From Paracidovorax avenae ATCC 19860 (lineage in GTDB: Bacteria; Pseudomonadota; Gammaproteobacteria; Burkholderiales; Burkholderiaceae_C), in NCBI RefSeq assembly GCF_000176855.2, contig NC_015138.1, positions 5,418,171-5,482,170 on the forward strand: a stretch of DNA of 64,000 nucleotides. The letters are read 5' to 3'. A program made the translations under genes and the position numbers. The stretch's first letter is position 1; each line of letters starts with the position of its first letter. Below the pieces are notes generated by a model that did no database searches, was not told the DNA's origin, and saw only the letters and a list, made by a program, of their open reading frames with translations. Below are positions 1 to 9,887 of the stretch, in pieces.

Positions 1-19
1 CGTCATGGTTCGCCCGGAA

Positions 20-75
20 ACTTGCACGAACCGGCAAGTGAACATGGATATTTGCTCATTCAAGAAATTATCCAT
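20..75. promoter_or_regulatory. Inverted repeats upstream of the aminotransferase operon
   Basis: Two perfect dyads lie in the leader: ACTTGC (20-25) with GCAAGT (34-39), and ATGGATA (44-50) with TATCCAT (69-75). They are AT-richer than the coding flanks and sit 110-160 bases before the aminotransferase start, a usual place for an operator. No regulator gene is visible next to them inside the window, so the binding protein is unknown. Confidence 0.3.
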
Positions 76-181
76 CCCCGGAAGAATCCGCCTACGAATG
101 CAGGGGCCACAGGGTACGAGAACGCTGCCGCCGTGGCCTGCCTGCGTGTTTCTTCCGCCATCCCTCTCCAAAGGACCGACC

Positions 182-1549
182 ATGGGCTTTTCCGTCATCG
201 AACCCGCGCCCGGCGCGGACGCCGCCGCCCCCCGCATGGATGCCGCCTGGCTCGAAGCGCACTGGATGCCCTTCACGGGCAACCGCAACTTCAAGGCCCG
301 CCCGCGCATGATCGTGGGCGCCCAGGGGGCCTATTACACGGATGCCGAAGGCCGCAAGATCTTCGACGGCCTCTCGGGACTGTGGTGCTCGGGCCTGGGA
401 CATGGCCGCACCGAGGTGGCCGAGGCCATCGGCCGCGCCGCCGCCACGCTGGACTATTCGCCGGCCTTCCAGTTCGGCCACCCCGCCTCGTTCGCGCTGG
501 CCAACAAGCTCAAGGAATTGACGCCCGCAGGGCTGGACTACGTGTTCTTCACCGGCTCGGGCTCCGAATCCGCCGATACCTCGCTCAAGATGGCGCGCGC
601 CTACTGGCGCGCCAAGGGCCAGGCGAGCAAGACGCGCCTGATCGGCCGCGAGAAGGGCTACCACGGCGTGAACTTCGGCGGCATCTCGGTGGGCGGCATC
701 GTCGGCAACCGCAAGACCTTCGGCCAGGCCGTGGAAGCCGACCACATCCCCCACACCCAGCCGCCCGCGGGCACCTTCCAGCGCGGCATGGCCGAGGACG
801 GCGGCCGCGCACTGGCCGACAGGCTGCTGGACGTGATCGCCCTGCACGACGCCTCCAACATCGCCGCGGTGATCGTGGAGCCGTTCTCGGGTTCGGCCGG
901 CGTGGTCATCCCTCCGAAGGGCTATTTGGAGCGCATTCGCGAGATCTGCACGCAGAACAACATCCTGCTGATCTTCGACGAGGTCATCACGGGCTTCGGC
1001 CGCTGCGGCGCATGGACGGGGGCCGAGGCCTTCGGCGTGACGCCCGACATCCTGAACTTCGCCAAGCAGGTGACCAACGGCGCGCAGCCGCTGGGCGGCG
1101 TGATGGCTACCAAGGAGATCTACGACACCTTCATCTCGCAGGGCGGGCCCGAGTACATGCTCGAGTTCCCGCACGGCTACACCTACTCGGCCCACCCGGT
1201 CGCGTGCGCAGCGGGCAATGCGGTGCTCGACATCCTGCAGAAGGAAGACATGCCGGCCCGCGTAAAGGCGCTGGCGCCGTATTTCGAGAACGCGGTGCAT
1301 GGCCTCAAGGGCGCGAAGCACGTGGCCGACATCCGCAACTACGGCCTGGCTGCGGGCATCACCATCGCGGCCCTGCCGGGCGAGCCCGCGAAGCGCCCCT
1401 ACGAGATCGCCATGAAGTGCTGGGACAAGGGCTTCTACGTGCGCTATGGCGGCGACACCATCCAGCTCGCGCCGCCCTTCATCAGTACCGAGGCGGAAAT
1501 CGACCGCCTGGTCAGCGCCCTGGGCGACGCCCTGCACGAAGTGGCCTGA
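182..1549 (+). CDS. Class III omega-amino acid:pyruvate aminotransferase
   Basis: A PLP-dependent class III aminotransferase of 455 residues, the usual length of the beta-alanine/omega-amino acid:pyruvate group, expected to move an amino group from an omega-amino acid or amine to pyruvate in the cytoplasm. Visible features are the GSGSESADTSLKMAR segment that binds the cofactor phosphate, the IFDEVITGFGR motif whose Asp contacts the pyridine nitrogen, and the Schiff-base lysine at about residue 295 in NFAKQVTNG. I chose the ATG at 182 because the mature-looking N-terminus MGFSVIEPAPG begins there; the frame stays open upstream, but that part has no family resemblance. A DJ-1/PfpI gene follows after 5 bases and a CoA-acylating semialdehyde dehydrogenase after that. 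This pairing is typical of beta-alanine or similar amine catabolism via malonate semialdehyde. The exact substrate cannot be read from sequence. Confidence 0.9.
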   Translation: MGFSVIEPAPGADAAAPRMDAAWLEAHWMPFTGNRNFKARPRMIVGAQGAYYTDAEGRKIFDGLSGLWCSGLGHGRTEVAEAIGRAAATLDYSPAFQFGHPASFALANKLKELTPAGLDYVFFTGSGSESADTSLKMARAYWRAKGQASKTRLIGREKGYHGVNFGGISVGGIVGNRKTFGQAVEADHIPHTQPPAGTFQRGMAEDGGRALADRLLDVIALHDASNIAAVIVEPFSGSAGVVIPPKGYLERIREICTQNNILLIFDEVITGFGRCGAWTGAEAFGVTPDILNFAKQVTNGAQPLGGVMATKEIYDTFISQGGPEYMLEFPHGYTYSAHPVACAAGNAVLDILQKEDMPARVKALAPYFENAVHGLKGAKHVADIRNYGLAAGITIAALPGEPAKRPYEIAMKCWDKGFYVRYGGDTIQLAPPFISTEAEIDRLVSALGDALHEVA

Positions 1550-1554
1550 CGCCC

Positions 1555-2184
1555 ATGCACATCGCCATCCTGACCTTCGATGCCTTCAACGACCTGGATT
1601 CGCTGGTCGCGTTCGGCATGCTCAACCGCGTCGCGCTGCGGGGGGAGGCCGATTGGCAGGTGCGCATCGCCAGCCCGTCGCGCCAGGTAACCTCCATGAA
1701 CGGGCTGACGATCGATGCGCACGAAGGCCTGGACACGCTGGCGGGGGCCGACGCGGTGCTGGTGGGCAGCGGCATGAAGACGCGCGACATCGCCGCCAAC
1801 CCGGCCATCATGGAGCAGCTGCGCGTGCTGGACCCTGCCCGCCAATTGCTGGCCGCGCAGTGCTCAGGCACCTTCCTGCTGGGCCGCCTGGGGCTGCTCG
1901 GCGGCGTGCCGGCCTGCACCGACCTCACCAGCCGGCCCTGGGTGGAAGCCTCGGGCGTGCAGGTGGTGCAGCGGCCGTTCGTGGCGCGCGGCAATGTCGC
2001 CACGGCGGGCGGCTGCCTCGCCTCGCAATACCTGGTGGCCTGGCTGCTGTGCCGCCTGAAGGGCATGGAGGCTGCGCGCGAAGTGCTGCACTACTTCGCC
2101 CCCGTGGGCGAAAAAGAAGAATACGTGGAGCGCGCCCTGGGCCACGTGACTCCCCATCTGGAACCCCAGGCCGCCATGGCCTGA
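1555..2184 (+). CDS. DJ-1/PfpI family protein
   Basis: A 209-residue protein of the DJ-1/PfpI (class I glutamine amidotransferase-like) superfamily. The nucleophile-elbow cysteine is at about residue 103 in the motif AAQCSGTFLLG, followed by the conserved LTSRPWVE-type segment. The N-terminal MHIAILTFDAFNDLDSLVAFGML matches the first strand and helix of regulator-like DJ-1 domains, but the AraC DNA-binding half seen in such regulators is absent. It lies between the aminotransferase (5-base gap) and mmsA, clearly in one operon. The members are variously isonitrile hydratases, deglycase-like enzymes or of unknown role, so the reaction here is not assigned. Confidence 0.8.
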   Translation: MHIAILTFDAFNDLDSLVAFGMLNRVALRGEADWQVRIASPSRQVTSMNGLTIDAHEGLDTLAGADAVLVGSGMKTRDIAANPAIMEQLRVLDPARQLLAAQCSGTFLLGRLGLLGGVPACTDLTSRPWVEASGVQVVQRPFVARGNVATAGGCLASQYLVAWLLCRLKGMEAAREVLHYFAPVGEKEEYVERALGHVTPHLEPQAAMA

Positions 2185-2212
2185 CCCCGTTTTTTCCTTC
2201 GACAAGAACGCC

Positions 2213-3730
<1,518 letters not shown>

Positions 3731-3737
3731 CAGCACA

Positions 3738-3771
3738 GCGGCCCGTGGTGCGCGATGTCGCCACGGGCCGC
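3738..3771. terminator. Hairpin between convergent genes
   Basis: GCGGCCCGTGG (3738-3748) pairs perfectly with CCACGGGCCGC (3761-3771) around a 12-base loop. It begins 7 bases after the mmsA stop and lies between two convergent genes. There is no T-tract on either strand, so it may be a stabilising 3' end rather than a full intrinsic terminator. Confidence 0.5.
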
Positions 3772-3788
3772 CATGAACGGGATGCGAA

Positions 3789-4262
3789 TCAGCGCGGGAG
3801 CACGGTCACCGCATTGCGGGCCTGGTCGGTGCTGAACATCACGCGCAGGTTCTGCGCCGGCACGCCGCGCGCCACCAGTTCCTTGCGCACGGCGAGCGCG
3901 CGGGCCAGGGCGATCTGGCGCGCGTTCTTGGTGACCTTCCGGTCGGCGTAGCCCTTGATCTCCCAGCGCTGGCTAGCGGCTGCCTTGTCCGCGGTCAGGG
4001 CGTCCAGCAGCTCCGCGGTACTGGCGGGCAGCTCGGTTTCCAGGCCGGAGAACTCGGCGACCGTGCCGTCGTCGGGAATGCGCACCGGGGCGGGGGCGGG
4101 GGCCGGGGCGGGAGCCGGCTCGGGTGCGGGAGCGGCGGCCGGCGGCGGGGCCTCGGCGGGGGTGCCGGGCGCCTGGCCGGAGGCACCGGCGGCGCATCCG
4201 CCGAGCACGGCGGCGCAGCAAAGAAGGCTCAAGAGGGCACTGTAGGAACGCATGGAACGCAT
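3789..4262 (-). CDS. OmpA-like lipoprotein with Ala-Pro linker
   Basis: A 157-residue probable outer-membrane lipoprotein. The start at 4262 gives MRSMRSYSALLSLLCCAAVLGGC, a signal peptide with lipobox VLGGC, and is preceded by a good AGGTGA ribosome site. Residues of about 30-70 form a low-complexity Pro/Ala/Glu linker with an (AP)n run. The last 80 residues resemble a reduced OmpA C-terminal (peptidoglycan-binding) domain: WEIKGYADRKVTKNARQIALARALAVR corresponds to the GHTD...LSxRRAxxV region. The second basic residue of the usual peptidoglycan site is displaced, so binding is uncertain. It is divergent from the GGDEF gene at 4543 and probably monocistronic. Confidence 0.72.
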   Translation of the reverse strand: MRSMRSYSALLSLLCCAAVLGGCAAGASGQAPGTPAEAPPPAAAPAPEPAPAPAPAPAPVRIPDDGTVAEFSGLETELPASTAELLDALTADKAAASQRWEIKGYADRKVTKNARQIALARALAVRKELVARGVPAQNLRVMFSTDQARNAVTVLPR

Positions 4263-4374
4263 CGTTTCACCTGTTTTCATGGCTGGATGGGAAAGGGGCA
4301 CGGCACACCGGCGCCAGGTACTCCCTCCCGGAGCGCCCGGCGCCACGGGATGCCGTGGCAGGCGGATTGTCACT

Positions 4375-4391
4375 CCATTGCGAGGCAATGG
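4375..4391. promoter_or_regulatory. Perfect inverted repeat between divergent genes
   Basis: CCATTGC (4375-4381) and GCAATGG (4385-4391) form a perfect 7-bp dyad with a 3-base spacer, in the 280-base gap between the divergent OmpA-like lipoprotein and the MASE2-GGDEF gene. The geometry fits a small homodimeric repressor site. No regulator is encoded next to it. Confidence 0.35.
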
Positions 4392-4542
4392 GGCCACCGG
4401 CCCGCCCGGAAAGACCAGGAAGGCTGCGGGAAGACAACACTGCAGCTTTCCGGAAAACTGCCGATAAGGGAAGGATCCACTGTCGAGCCACCCTTCCACG
4501 CGTCCTCCACCGCGGGCCTGCCGGGAAGCCGTACCGCCGCCG

Positions 4543-5679
4543 ATGCCTTCTTCTCCGAACCCGCCAGCGCCCTCGCCCGCACGCACCGTCCACTGGCTGG
4601 TGCGGATGAACCACCGCAACCGCACCTTCTTCTACGCGCTGCTGTTCCTGGCGCTGGGGTCGCATTTCCTGCACATCGGTGCAGGCCGGGCCGCCTGGGC
4701 CGTGCTGGCCGTGCAGTTCCTCGCCTACCCGCAACTCGCCTACTGGACGGCCCGCCGCTCGCCGCACCAGGCGAAGGCCGAGTTGCACAACATGCTGGTG
4801 GACAACGTCTTCGGCGGGCTCTGGGCGGGCCTGCTGGGCCTTCCGGTCTGGATCACCTTCACGCTGTTCATCGGCAACTGCATCAACGTCGTCGCGTTCC
4901 ACGGCTATCCCGGCCTGCTGCGGCTCCTGGCCGCCATGGGCGTCGGGCTCCTGGGCGGGCTCGCCCTGTACGGGGACCAGCCCCTGCACCCGGACATCGA
5001 CATGGCCACGTCGCTGCTGTGCATCCTGGCGCTCACGCTGTTCCTGACCGTGTTCGCCCACACCAGCTACCGGCGGGCGGTGGAGCAGCAGCAGAGCAAC
5101 GCCCGGCTGCGCACCCAGTTCGAGGAAATCCGGGCGCTGCAGGACCAGTTGCAGGAGCAGGCCATGCGCGACCCGCTCACCGGCCTGTACAACCGGCGCC
5201 ACCTGGACGCCACCCTCGCGGCCCGGATCGCGCAGTGCGGCGCCAGGGGCCTGCCGCTGTCGCTGCTGATGATCGACATCGACCACTTCAAGCGCGTCAA
5301 CGACACCCACGGCCACGCCGCCGGCGACGCCATGCTGCAGGCCCTGGCGCAGCTGCTGCAGCGCCACGTGCGCGTGCAGGACCTGGCCTGCCGGCACGGT
5401 GGCGAGGAATTCGTGCTGCTGCTGCCGGAGACACCGCTGACCATCGCCCGGGAGCGGGCCGAGGCGCTGCGCCAGGCCTTCGAAGCGCTGCAGGTGCGCC
5501 ACGGCCCCGATGCGCTGTCCACCACCCTGTCGTGCGGTGTCTCGGCCTTCCCGCAGCACGCGGACGAGCCCCATGCACTCCTGGCCCGCGCGGACGAAGC
5601 GTTGTATTCCGCCAAGGTGCAGGGACGCAACCGTGTGGCCGTGCACGGCACGACGGGCGGCAGCCCGGAGCCCGGCTGA
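4543..5679 (+). CDS. MASE2-GGDEF diguanylate cyclase
   Basis: A 378-residue integral-membrane diguanylate cyclase expected to make cyclic di-GMP. Residues of about 25-165 form a MASE2 sensor: the conserved start RMNHRNRTFFYALL, the PQLAYWTARRS segment and several hydrophobic helices, as in AdrA/DgcC-type enzymes. A short coiled segment leads to the GGDEF domain, with DPLTGLYNRRH, the nucleotide-binding DIDHFKRVND and the active-site loop GGEEF. An RVQD motif exactly five residues before GGEEF is an intact inhibitory I-site, so product feedback is expected. ATG 4606 is a possible later start, because MASE2 really begins there. It is divergent from the lipoprotein and convergent with the GntR gene. 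Confidence 0.9.
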   Translation: MPSSPNPPAPSPARTVHWLVRMNHRNRTFFYALLFLALGSHFLHIGAGRAAWAVLAVQFLAYPQLAYWTARRSPHQAKAELHNMLVDNVFGGLWAGLLGLPVWITFTLFIGNCINVVAFHGYPGLLRLLAAMGVGLLGGLALYGDQPLHPDIDMATSLLCILALTLFLTVFAHTSYRRAVEQQQSNARLRTQFEEIRALQDQLQEQAMRDPLTGLYNRRHLDATLAARIAQCGARGLPLSLLMIDIDHFKRVNDTHGHAAGDAMLQALAQLLQRHVRVQDLACRHGGEEFVLLLPETPLTIARERAEALRQAFEALQVRHGPDALSTTLSCGVSAFPQHADEPHALLARADEALYSAKVQGRNRVAVHGTTGGSPEPG

Positions 5680-5684
5680 GCGCG

Positions 5685-6497
5685 CTATTCCTTCTTGCGC
5701 AGGTGGACCGACCGGGGGCCGCGCAGCGTCTCGGCGTCCAGGATCAGGCGGCCCTGGATGCGGCCCTTCATGCGCTGGACGCTGCTGGCGGCGTCGAGCA
5801 TGTGCCGCGCCATCAATTCGCGCACCAGGACGGCATCGCGCGCCCGTGCCGCCTGCACGATCTCGCGGTGGAACCGGGCGTTGGTCTCGCCGAAGCGGCG
5901 GTGCTCCGACTTCGGGGTGCGGTTGCCGTACACGATGAGCTGGCGCAGCATCTCGTTGATCAGCTCGCAGGTGAAGCGCAGGAAGGGGTTCGGGTTGGCC
6001 GCGGCCAGGATGTCGTGGAAGTTCACGTCCTCCCGGCGCTGGGCGAGCAGGTCCTCGCTGCTGGAATGGGGATCGCAGCAGGCGATGCTGTGCTCAAGCG
6101 CATCGAAGTCGGCCTCCGTCAGGTGAGGCACGGCGCCGGCGGCCAGTTCGGGCTCCAGGAACTGGCGCACGGCGTAGATGTTGTCGATCGTCACGTCCTG
6201 GAAGAACAGGTAGTTCTGCAGGAACTGCAGCGTGCGGTCCAGCGACACCTCGGCGATGGTGCCCCCGCCCGAGGGACCGGTGGAGATGGTCACCAGGCCC
6301 TGCACCTCCAGCGACTTGAGCGCCTCGCGAATGGTGCCCTTGCTCACCTCGAACTGCGCCTGCAATTCGCCCTCGCGCGGCAGGCGGTCGCCGGGGCTCA
6401 GGTTCTTCTCGGTGATGAGCCGCTTGATCTCCTGCGCGACGAGGTCGGAGCGCTTGAGGGGCTTGATCGGCTTGCCGGCGGGCGGTTTCGTGGCCAT
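5685..6497 (-). CDS. GntR/FadR-type transcriptional regulator (FCD domain)
   Basis: A 270-residue regulator. Residues of about 15-80 form the GntR winged helix-turn-helix (SPGDRLPREGELQAQF, VSKGTIREALKSLEVQGLV), followed by the FadR-subfamily all-helical FCD ligand domain with metal-ligand-type residues in EDVNFHDILAAA and FHREIVQAA. The start at 6497 gives MATKPPAGKPIK; the open frame continues far upstream only as GC-rich noise. It is divergent from the ABC importer operon beginning at 6741 and is the obvious candidate to control it, with its ligand likely the imported compound. Two perfect palindromes lie in the 243-base intergenic space. Confidence 0.88.
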   Translation of the reverse strand: MATKPPAGKPIKPLKRSDLVAQEIKRLITEKNLSPGDRLPREGELQAQFEVSKGTIREALKSLEVQGLVTISTGPSGGGTIAEVSLDRTLQFLQNYLFFQDVTIDNIYAVRQFLEPELAAGAVPHLTEADFDALEHSIACCDPHSSSEDLLAQRREDVNFHDILAAANPNPFLRFTCELINEMLRQLIVYGNRTPKSEHRRFGETNARFHREIVQAARARDAVLVRELMARHMLDAASSVQRMKGRIQGRLILDAETLRGPRSVHLRKKE

Positions 6498-6560
6498 GGT
6501 GCGTTGCGGATTGAAGACGGGTGGAGCGCAGTGGGCGGCAGGGCATCCGGCCGTCCGCTC

Positions 6561-6583
6561 CGTGGTGCAGTGTATGCACCACG
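6561..6583. promoter_or_regulatory. Candidate GntR operator (9-bp perfect palindrome)
   Basis: CGTGGTGCA (6561-6569) and TGCACCACG (6575-6583) are perfect inverted arms around a 5-base spacer. The core TGGT...ACCA resembles half-sites of FadR-type GntR proteins. It lies 64 bases upstream of the divergent gntR start and about 160 bases before the ABC operon. Confidence 0.5.
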
Positions 6584-6630
6584 CGCGTGCAGCGGCGCGG
6601 CAGGCAGGGTTTACGTGCACGGCATTTGTT

Positions 6631-6650
6631 CTATTTATCACTATAAATAG
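6631..6650. promoter_or_regulatory. AT-rich palindrome in ABC operon promoter region
   Basis: CTATTTAT (6631-6638) and ATAAATAG (6643-6650) form an 8-bp perfect dyad with a 4-base spacer. The right arm contains a -10-like TATAAA (6642-6647). It is the most AT-rich spot of the region and lies about 90 bases before the substrate-binding protein start, so it may combine promoter and operator. Confidence 0.45.
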
Positions 6651-6740
6651 GAAAAACACATGGCACGCCACGTGCTTTGCAAAAAAAGCCGTGCCCCAGG
6701 CCCGCAGGCCGGCCGGATCCACCCACAGGAGCTCTTCCCC

Positions 6741-7946
6741 ATGCAACGTCGTCACCTCTTGCAACTCTCCGCACTGGGCGCGCTGCCCGCATCGCTGGGC
6801 CTCGCGCGCGAAGCCTGGGCGCAGTCCACGGGCGCGATCCAGTTCGGTTGCCCCGTGCCCATGTCGGGCGCCTTCGCCGCGAACGGCAAGTTCGCCGACC
6901 TGGGCATGAAGCTGGCCATCGAGCAGTACGGCAAGGCCCTGGGACGCCCCCTGGCCTACACCGTGCTCGATACCGAGGGCAAGCCCGCCACTGCGGTGCG
7001 CAAGGTGCAGGAGGCATCGCAGCAGCAGGGTACGCGCTTCTTCGCGGGTGGCATCCTGTCCTCCGAATCGCTGGCCATGGGCAAGGAGGCCGAGAAGGCC
7101 GGCGGCATCTTCATCACCACCGCGGGCGCCGACGAGATCACCGGCAAGGACTGCAACAGCGCCACGTTCCGCTGGTCGGTGCCCACCTTCGGAGCGATCG
7201 AGCAGACCGTGCGCCCGCTGGCCGACGCGCTGCCCAAGGCCAAGCGCTGGTACACCATCACGCCGCAGTACGTGTTCGGCGACGGCCTGCTCTCGGCGGC
7301 CAAGAACGTCTTCAAGGAAAAAGGCCTGGAGCACGTGGGCAACAGCTACCACTCGCTCACCGAGAAGGAGTTTAGCGGCTACCTCACCAACGCGATGGCC
7401 GCCAAGCCCGACGTGCTCTTGCTGCTGAATTTCGGCTCGCAGTCGTCGGACGCGCTGCGCCAGGCGGTGAGCTTCGGCATGCACAAGAACATGACCATCC
7501 TGATCGCCTGGGCCTCGGGGCTGGAGCAGTTCGAGTCGCTGGGCGCGGACCTGTGCGACGGGATCTACTTCGGCGCGCAGTACTGGCACACGGTGGATGC
7601 TCCGCTGAACCTGGAGCTGGTCAAGCGCAGCCAGGAGAAGTTCAAGTCCAACCCCAACTACAGCCTCGCAGGCTCGTACATCTGCACCAAGCTGCTGATC
7701 GACGGGATCATCAAGGCCGGCACGGTGGAGCCGAAGGCCGTGGTCGCCGCGCTGGAAGGCATGAAGTACGCGGGCCTCACGGGCGAGGAAGAAGTCCGCA
7801 AGGGTGACCACCAGGTGCTCAAGAACTACTACCTGCTCAAGGGCAAGCCCAAGGCGAAGATGGCCAACAAGGACGACTACGTGGACGTGGTGAGCTCCGG
7901 CAAGTCGTTCCTGCCGTTGGACCAGACCGGCTGCAAGCTCGGCTGA
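6741..7946 (+). CDS. ABC importer periplasmic substrate-binding protein (LivJ/urea type)
   Basis: A 401-residue periplasmic-binding protein of the branched-chain amino acid/amide class. It starts with MQRRHLLQLSALGALPASL, a twin-arginine-like/Sec signal ending near AWAQS, and has the class motifs GCPVPMSGAFAANGKFADLG and TITPQYVFGDGLL. A strong AGGAG site precedes ATG 6741. It heads the operon that continues with two permeases, two ATPases, an amidase and an M81 peptidase. These neighbours suggest the ligand is an amide, carbamoyl amino acid or small peptide rather than plain leucine; this is inference. Confidence 0.9.
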   Translation: MQRRHLLQLSALGALPASLGLAREAWAQSTGAIQFGCPVPMSGAFAANGKFADLGMKLAIEQYGKALGRPLAYTVLDTEGKPATAVRKVQEASQQQGTRFFAGGILSSESLAMGKEAEKAGGIFITTAGADEITGKDCNSATFRWSVPTFGAIEQTVRPLADALPKAKRWYTITPQYVFGDGLLSAAKNVFKEKGLEHVGNSYHSLTEKEFSGYLTNAMAAKPDVLLLLNFGSQSSDALRQAVSFGMHKNMTILIAWASGLEQFESLGADLCDGIYFGAQYWHTVDAPLNLELVKRSQEKFKSNPNYSLAGSYICTKLLIDGIIKAGTVEPKAVVAALEGMKYAGLTGEEEVRKGDHQVLKNYYLLKGKPKAKMANKDDYVDVVSSGKSFLPLDQTGCKLG

Positions 7947-8022
7947 CCCGCCGCTTCCGTTCGCACCTTCCCGCCCCGCACTCCGTGCCGGGGCTTTCCC
8001 TTCCTGCGTCCTGCCCCACTCC

Positions 8023-8883
8023 ATGAGCATCTACCTGCTACAGGTCATCAACGGGATCGGCATCGGCATGCTGTATTTCCTGCTGGCGGTCGGCCTGTCC
8101 ATCGTGTTCGGCCTGCTGCGCTTCGTGAACTTCGCGCACGGCGCGTTCTATCTGCTTGGCGCGTACTTCTGCTACCAGATGACGCGCTGGGGCCTGAGCT
8201 TCTGGCTCGCCCTGGCGGTGGTGCCGCTGGTGGTGGGCGCCCTGGGCTGGCTCACCGAAAAGCTGGTGCTGCGCCACGTGTACGCCAAGCCGCACGAGTT
8301 CCACATCCTCGTCACCGTGGGCCTGGCGCTCGCGGTGCAGGAGCTGGTGATCCTGCAGTGGGGGCCGCTGGGCGACAGCGTGGCCGTGCCCGATCTGCTG
8401 CAGGGCGTGGTGATGTGGGGCAGCTTCGTCTATCCCAAGTACCGGCTCTTCGTGATCGGCTTCACCGCCGTGCTGGCCGTGGGCCTGTGGTGGGTGCTCG
8501 AAGGCACGCGCCTGGGCAGCGCGGTGCGCGCGGGCAGCGAATCGACCGAGATGGTGTCGCTGCTGGGCATCAACGTGTTCCGCATCTTCAGCCTGGTGTT
8601 CGCGCTGGGCGCGGCCACTGCCGCCATCGCGGGCGTGCTGGCGGCGCCCATCCGCGGCGCCGAGCCCTTCATGGGCATCGAGGCGCTGGGCGTGGCCTTC
8701 GTGGTCGTGGTGGTGGGCGGCATGGGCAGCTTCGGCGGCGCGCTGGTCGGGGGCCTCCTGATCGGCATCGTGCAGAGCGTGATGAGCACCGTGTGGCCCG
8801 AGGGCGCGCGCCTGATGATCTACGTCGCCATGGCCGCCGTGCTGCTGCTGCGCCCGCATGGCCTGCTGGGCCGCAAAGGATGA
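8023..8883 (+). CDS. ABC importer permease (LivH type)
   Basis: A 286-residue inner-membrane permease of the LivH family with about eight hydrophobic helices. Recognisable stretches are the start LLQVINGIGIGMLYFLLAVG, FGLLRFVNFAHGAFYLLGAY and the C-terminal VVVVGGMGSFGGALVGG loop that contacts the ATPase. It overlaps the next permease by 4 bases (ATGA), so the two halves of the channel are translationally coupled. Confidence 0.93.
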   Translation: MSIYLLQVINGIGIGMLYFLLAVGLSIVFGLLRFVNFAHGAFYLLGAYFCYQMTRWGLSFWLALAVVPLVVGALGWLTEKLVLRHVYAKPHEFHILVTVGLALAVQELVILQWGPLGDSVAVPDLLQGVVMWGSFVYPKYRLFVIGFTAVLAVGLWWVLEGTRLGSAVRAGSESTEMVSLLGINVFRIFSLVFALGAATAAIAGVLAAPIRGAEPFMGIEALGVAFVVVVVGGMGSFGGALVGGLLIGIVQSVMSTVWPEGARLMIYVAMAAVLLLRPHGLLGRKG

Positions 8884-9887
8884 ACACCGCCATGACGATC
8901 TTGCGCAAACACTTCCACCTGCTGCTGGCCCTGGCCTTCGTGCTGGCGATGCCGCTCACCATGCAGTCCGGGTCTCTGGCCAGCGAGGTGCTGATCTACG
9001 GCCTCGCGGCCATGGGCTGCAACCTGCTGCTGGGGCACACGGGGCTGCTGTCCTTCGGGCAGGGCATCTTCTTTGGCCTCGGCAGCTACACCATCGCCCT
9101 CACGCTCACGCGCTGGCCCTTGCCCATGCCGCTGGCCCTGGCGCTCGCCGTGGTGGCGGGTGCGGTGGGCGCGGCGCTGGTGGGCTGGGTCGCCATCCGC
9201 CAGCGCGGCACCTATTTCGTGATGCTGACGCTCGCCTTCGCGCAGATGTTCTACTTCCTCGCCTACTCCATGCCCGGCCTCACGGGCGGCGACAACGGCC
9301 TGATGGACATCCCGCGCCCGTCCCTCGCCGTGGGCGGCTTCACGCTGTGGCCGCTCGCCTCGCCCTGGCAGTATTACGGCTTTGTCGCCGTGGTGTTCCT
9401 GGTGGCCTTCTGGCTGCTGCAGAAGGTGTCGGCCTCGGTGTTCGGCCGCACCCTGCTGGCCGTGCGCGACAACGAGGAGCGCGCGGGCGCCATCGGCTAC
9501 GACCTGAAGCTGCTGAAGCTGCAGGCCTTCGTGATCTCCGGTGCCGTCACGGGCCTGGCCGGCGCGCTCCACGCCATGATGACCGGCATTGCCCCGCTGG
9601 CGAACGCCGAGTACCACACGAGCGAGATGATCCTCGTGATGACCGTGATCGGCGGCACCGGCAACCTCCTGGCCTCGCTGCTGGGCTCGGCCTTCTACCT
9701 GATCGTGGGCGACTGGCTCTCCACCCTCTGGCCGCGCTGGCTGCTGCTGCTGGGCGTGGTGCTGATGGTGATCAGCCTCGGCATGCAGCGCGGTCTCTGG
9801 GGCCTGTTCGAATCGGCCTGGGACCGCCTGCGCGGCGCGAAGGCCCCTGGCGACGCCACCCCTGCCGGCACGGGAGACAAAGCATGA
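8880..9887 (+). CDS. ABC importer permease (LivM type)
   Basis: A 335-residue LivM-family permease that would pair with the upstream LivH-type subunit. Visible features are GCNLLLGHTGLLSFGQGIFFGLGSY, the ATPase-contact region VRDNEERAGAIGYDLKLLKLQAF, and VMTVIGGTGNLLASLLGSAF. The start at 8880 overlaps the previous stop by 4 bases and its own stop overlaps the next start by 4 bases. About nine or ten membrane segments are apparent. Confidence 0.93.
   Translation: MNTAMTILRKHFHLLLALAFVLAMPLTMQSGSLASEVLIYGLAAMGCNLLLGHTGLLSFGQGIFFGLGSYTIALTLTRWPLPMPLALALAVVAGAVGAALVGWVAIRQRGTYFVMLTLAFAQMFYFLAYSMPGLTGGDNGLMDIPRPSLAVGGFTLWPLASPWQYYGFVAVVFLVAFWLLQKVSASVFGRTLLAVRDNEERAGAIGYDLKLLKLQAFVISGAVTGLAGALHAMMTGIAPLANAEYHTSEMILVMTVIGGTGNLLASLLGSAFYLIVGDWLSTLWPRWLLLLGVVLMVISLGMQRGLWGLFESAWDRLRGAKAPGDATPAGTGDKA

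Noticed and set aside
92..1537. Long minus-strand frame opposite the aminotransferase
   Set aside because: It is a codon-bias shadow, rich in His/Arg/Gly/Ala, with no family motifs. Similar long antisense frames oppose most genes here.
4080..4140. GGGGC/GGGGGC direct repeats
   Set aside because: They encode the Ala-Pro linker of the OmpA-like lipoprotein.
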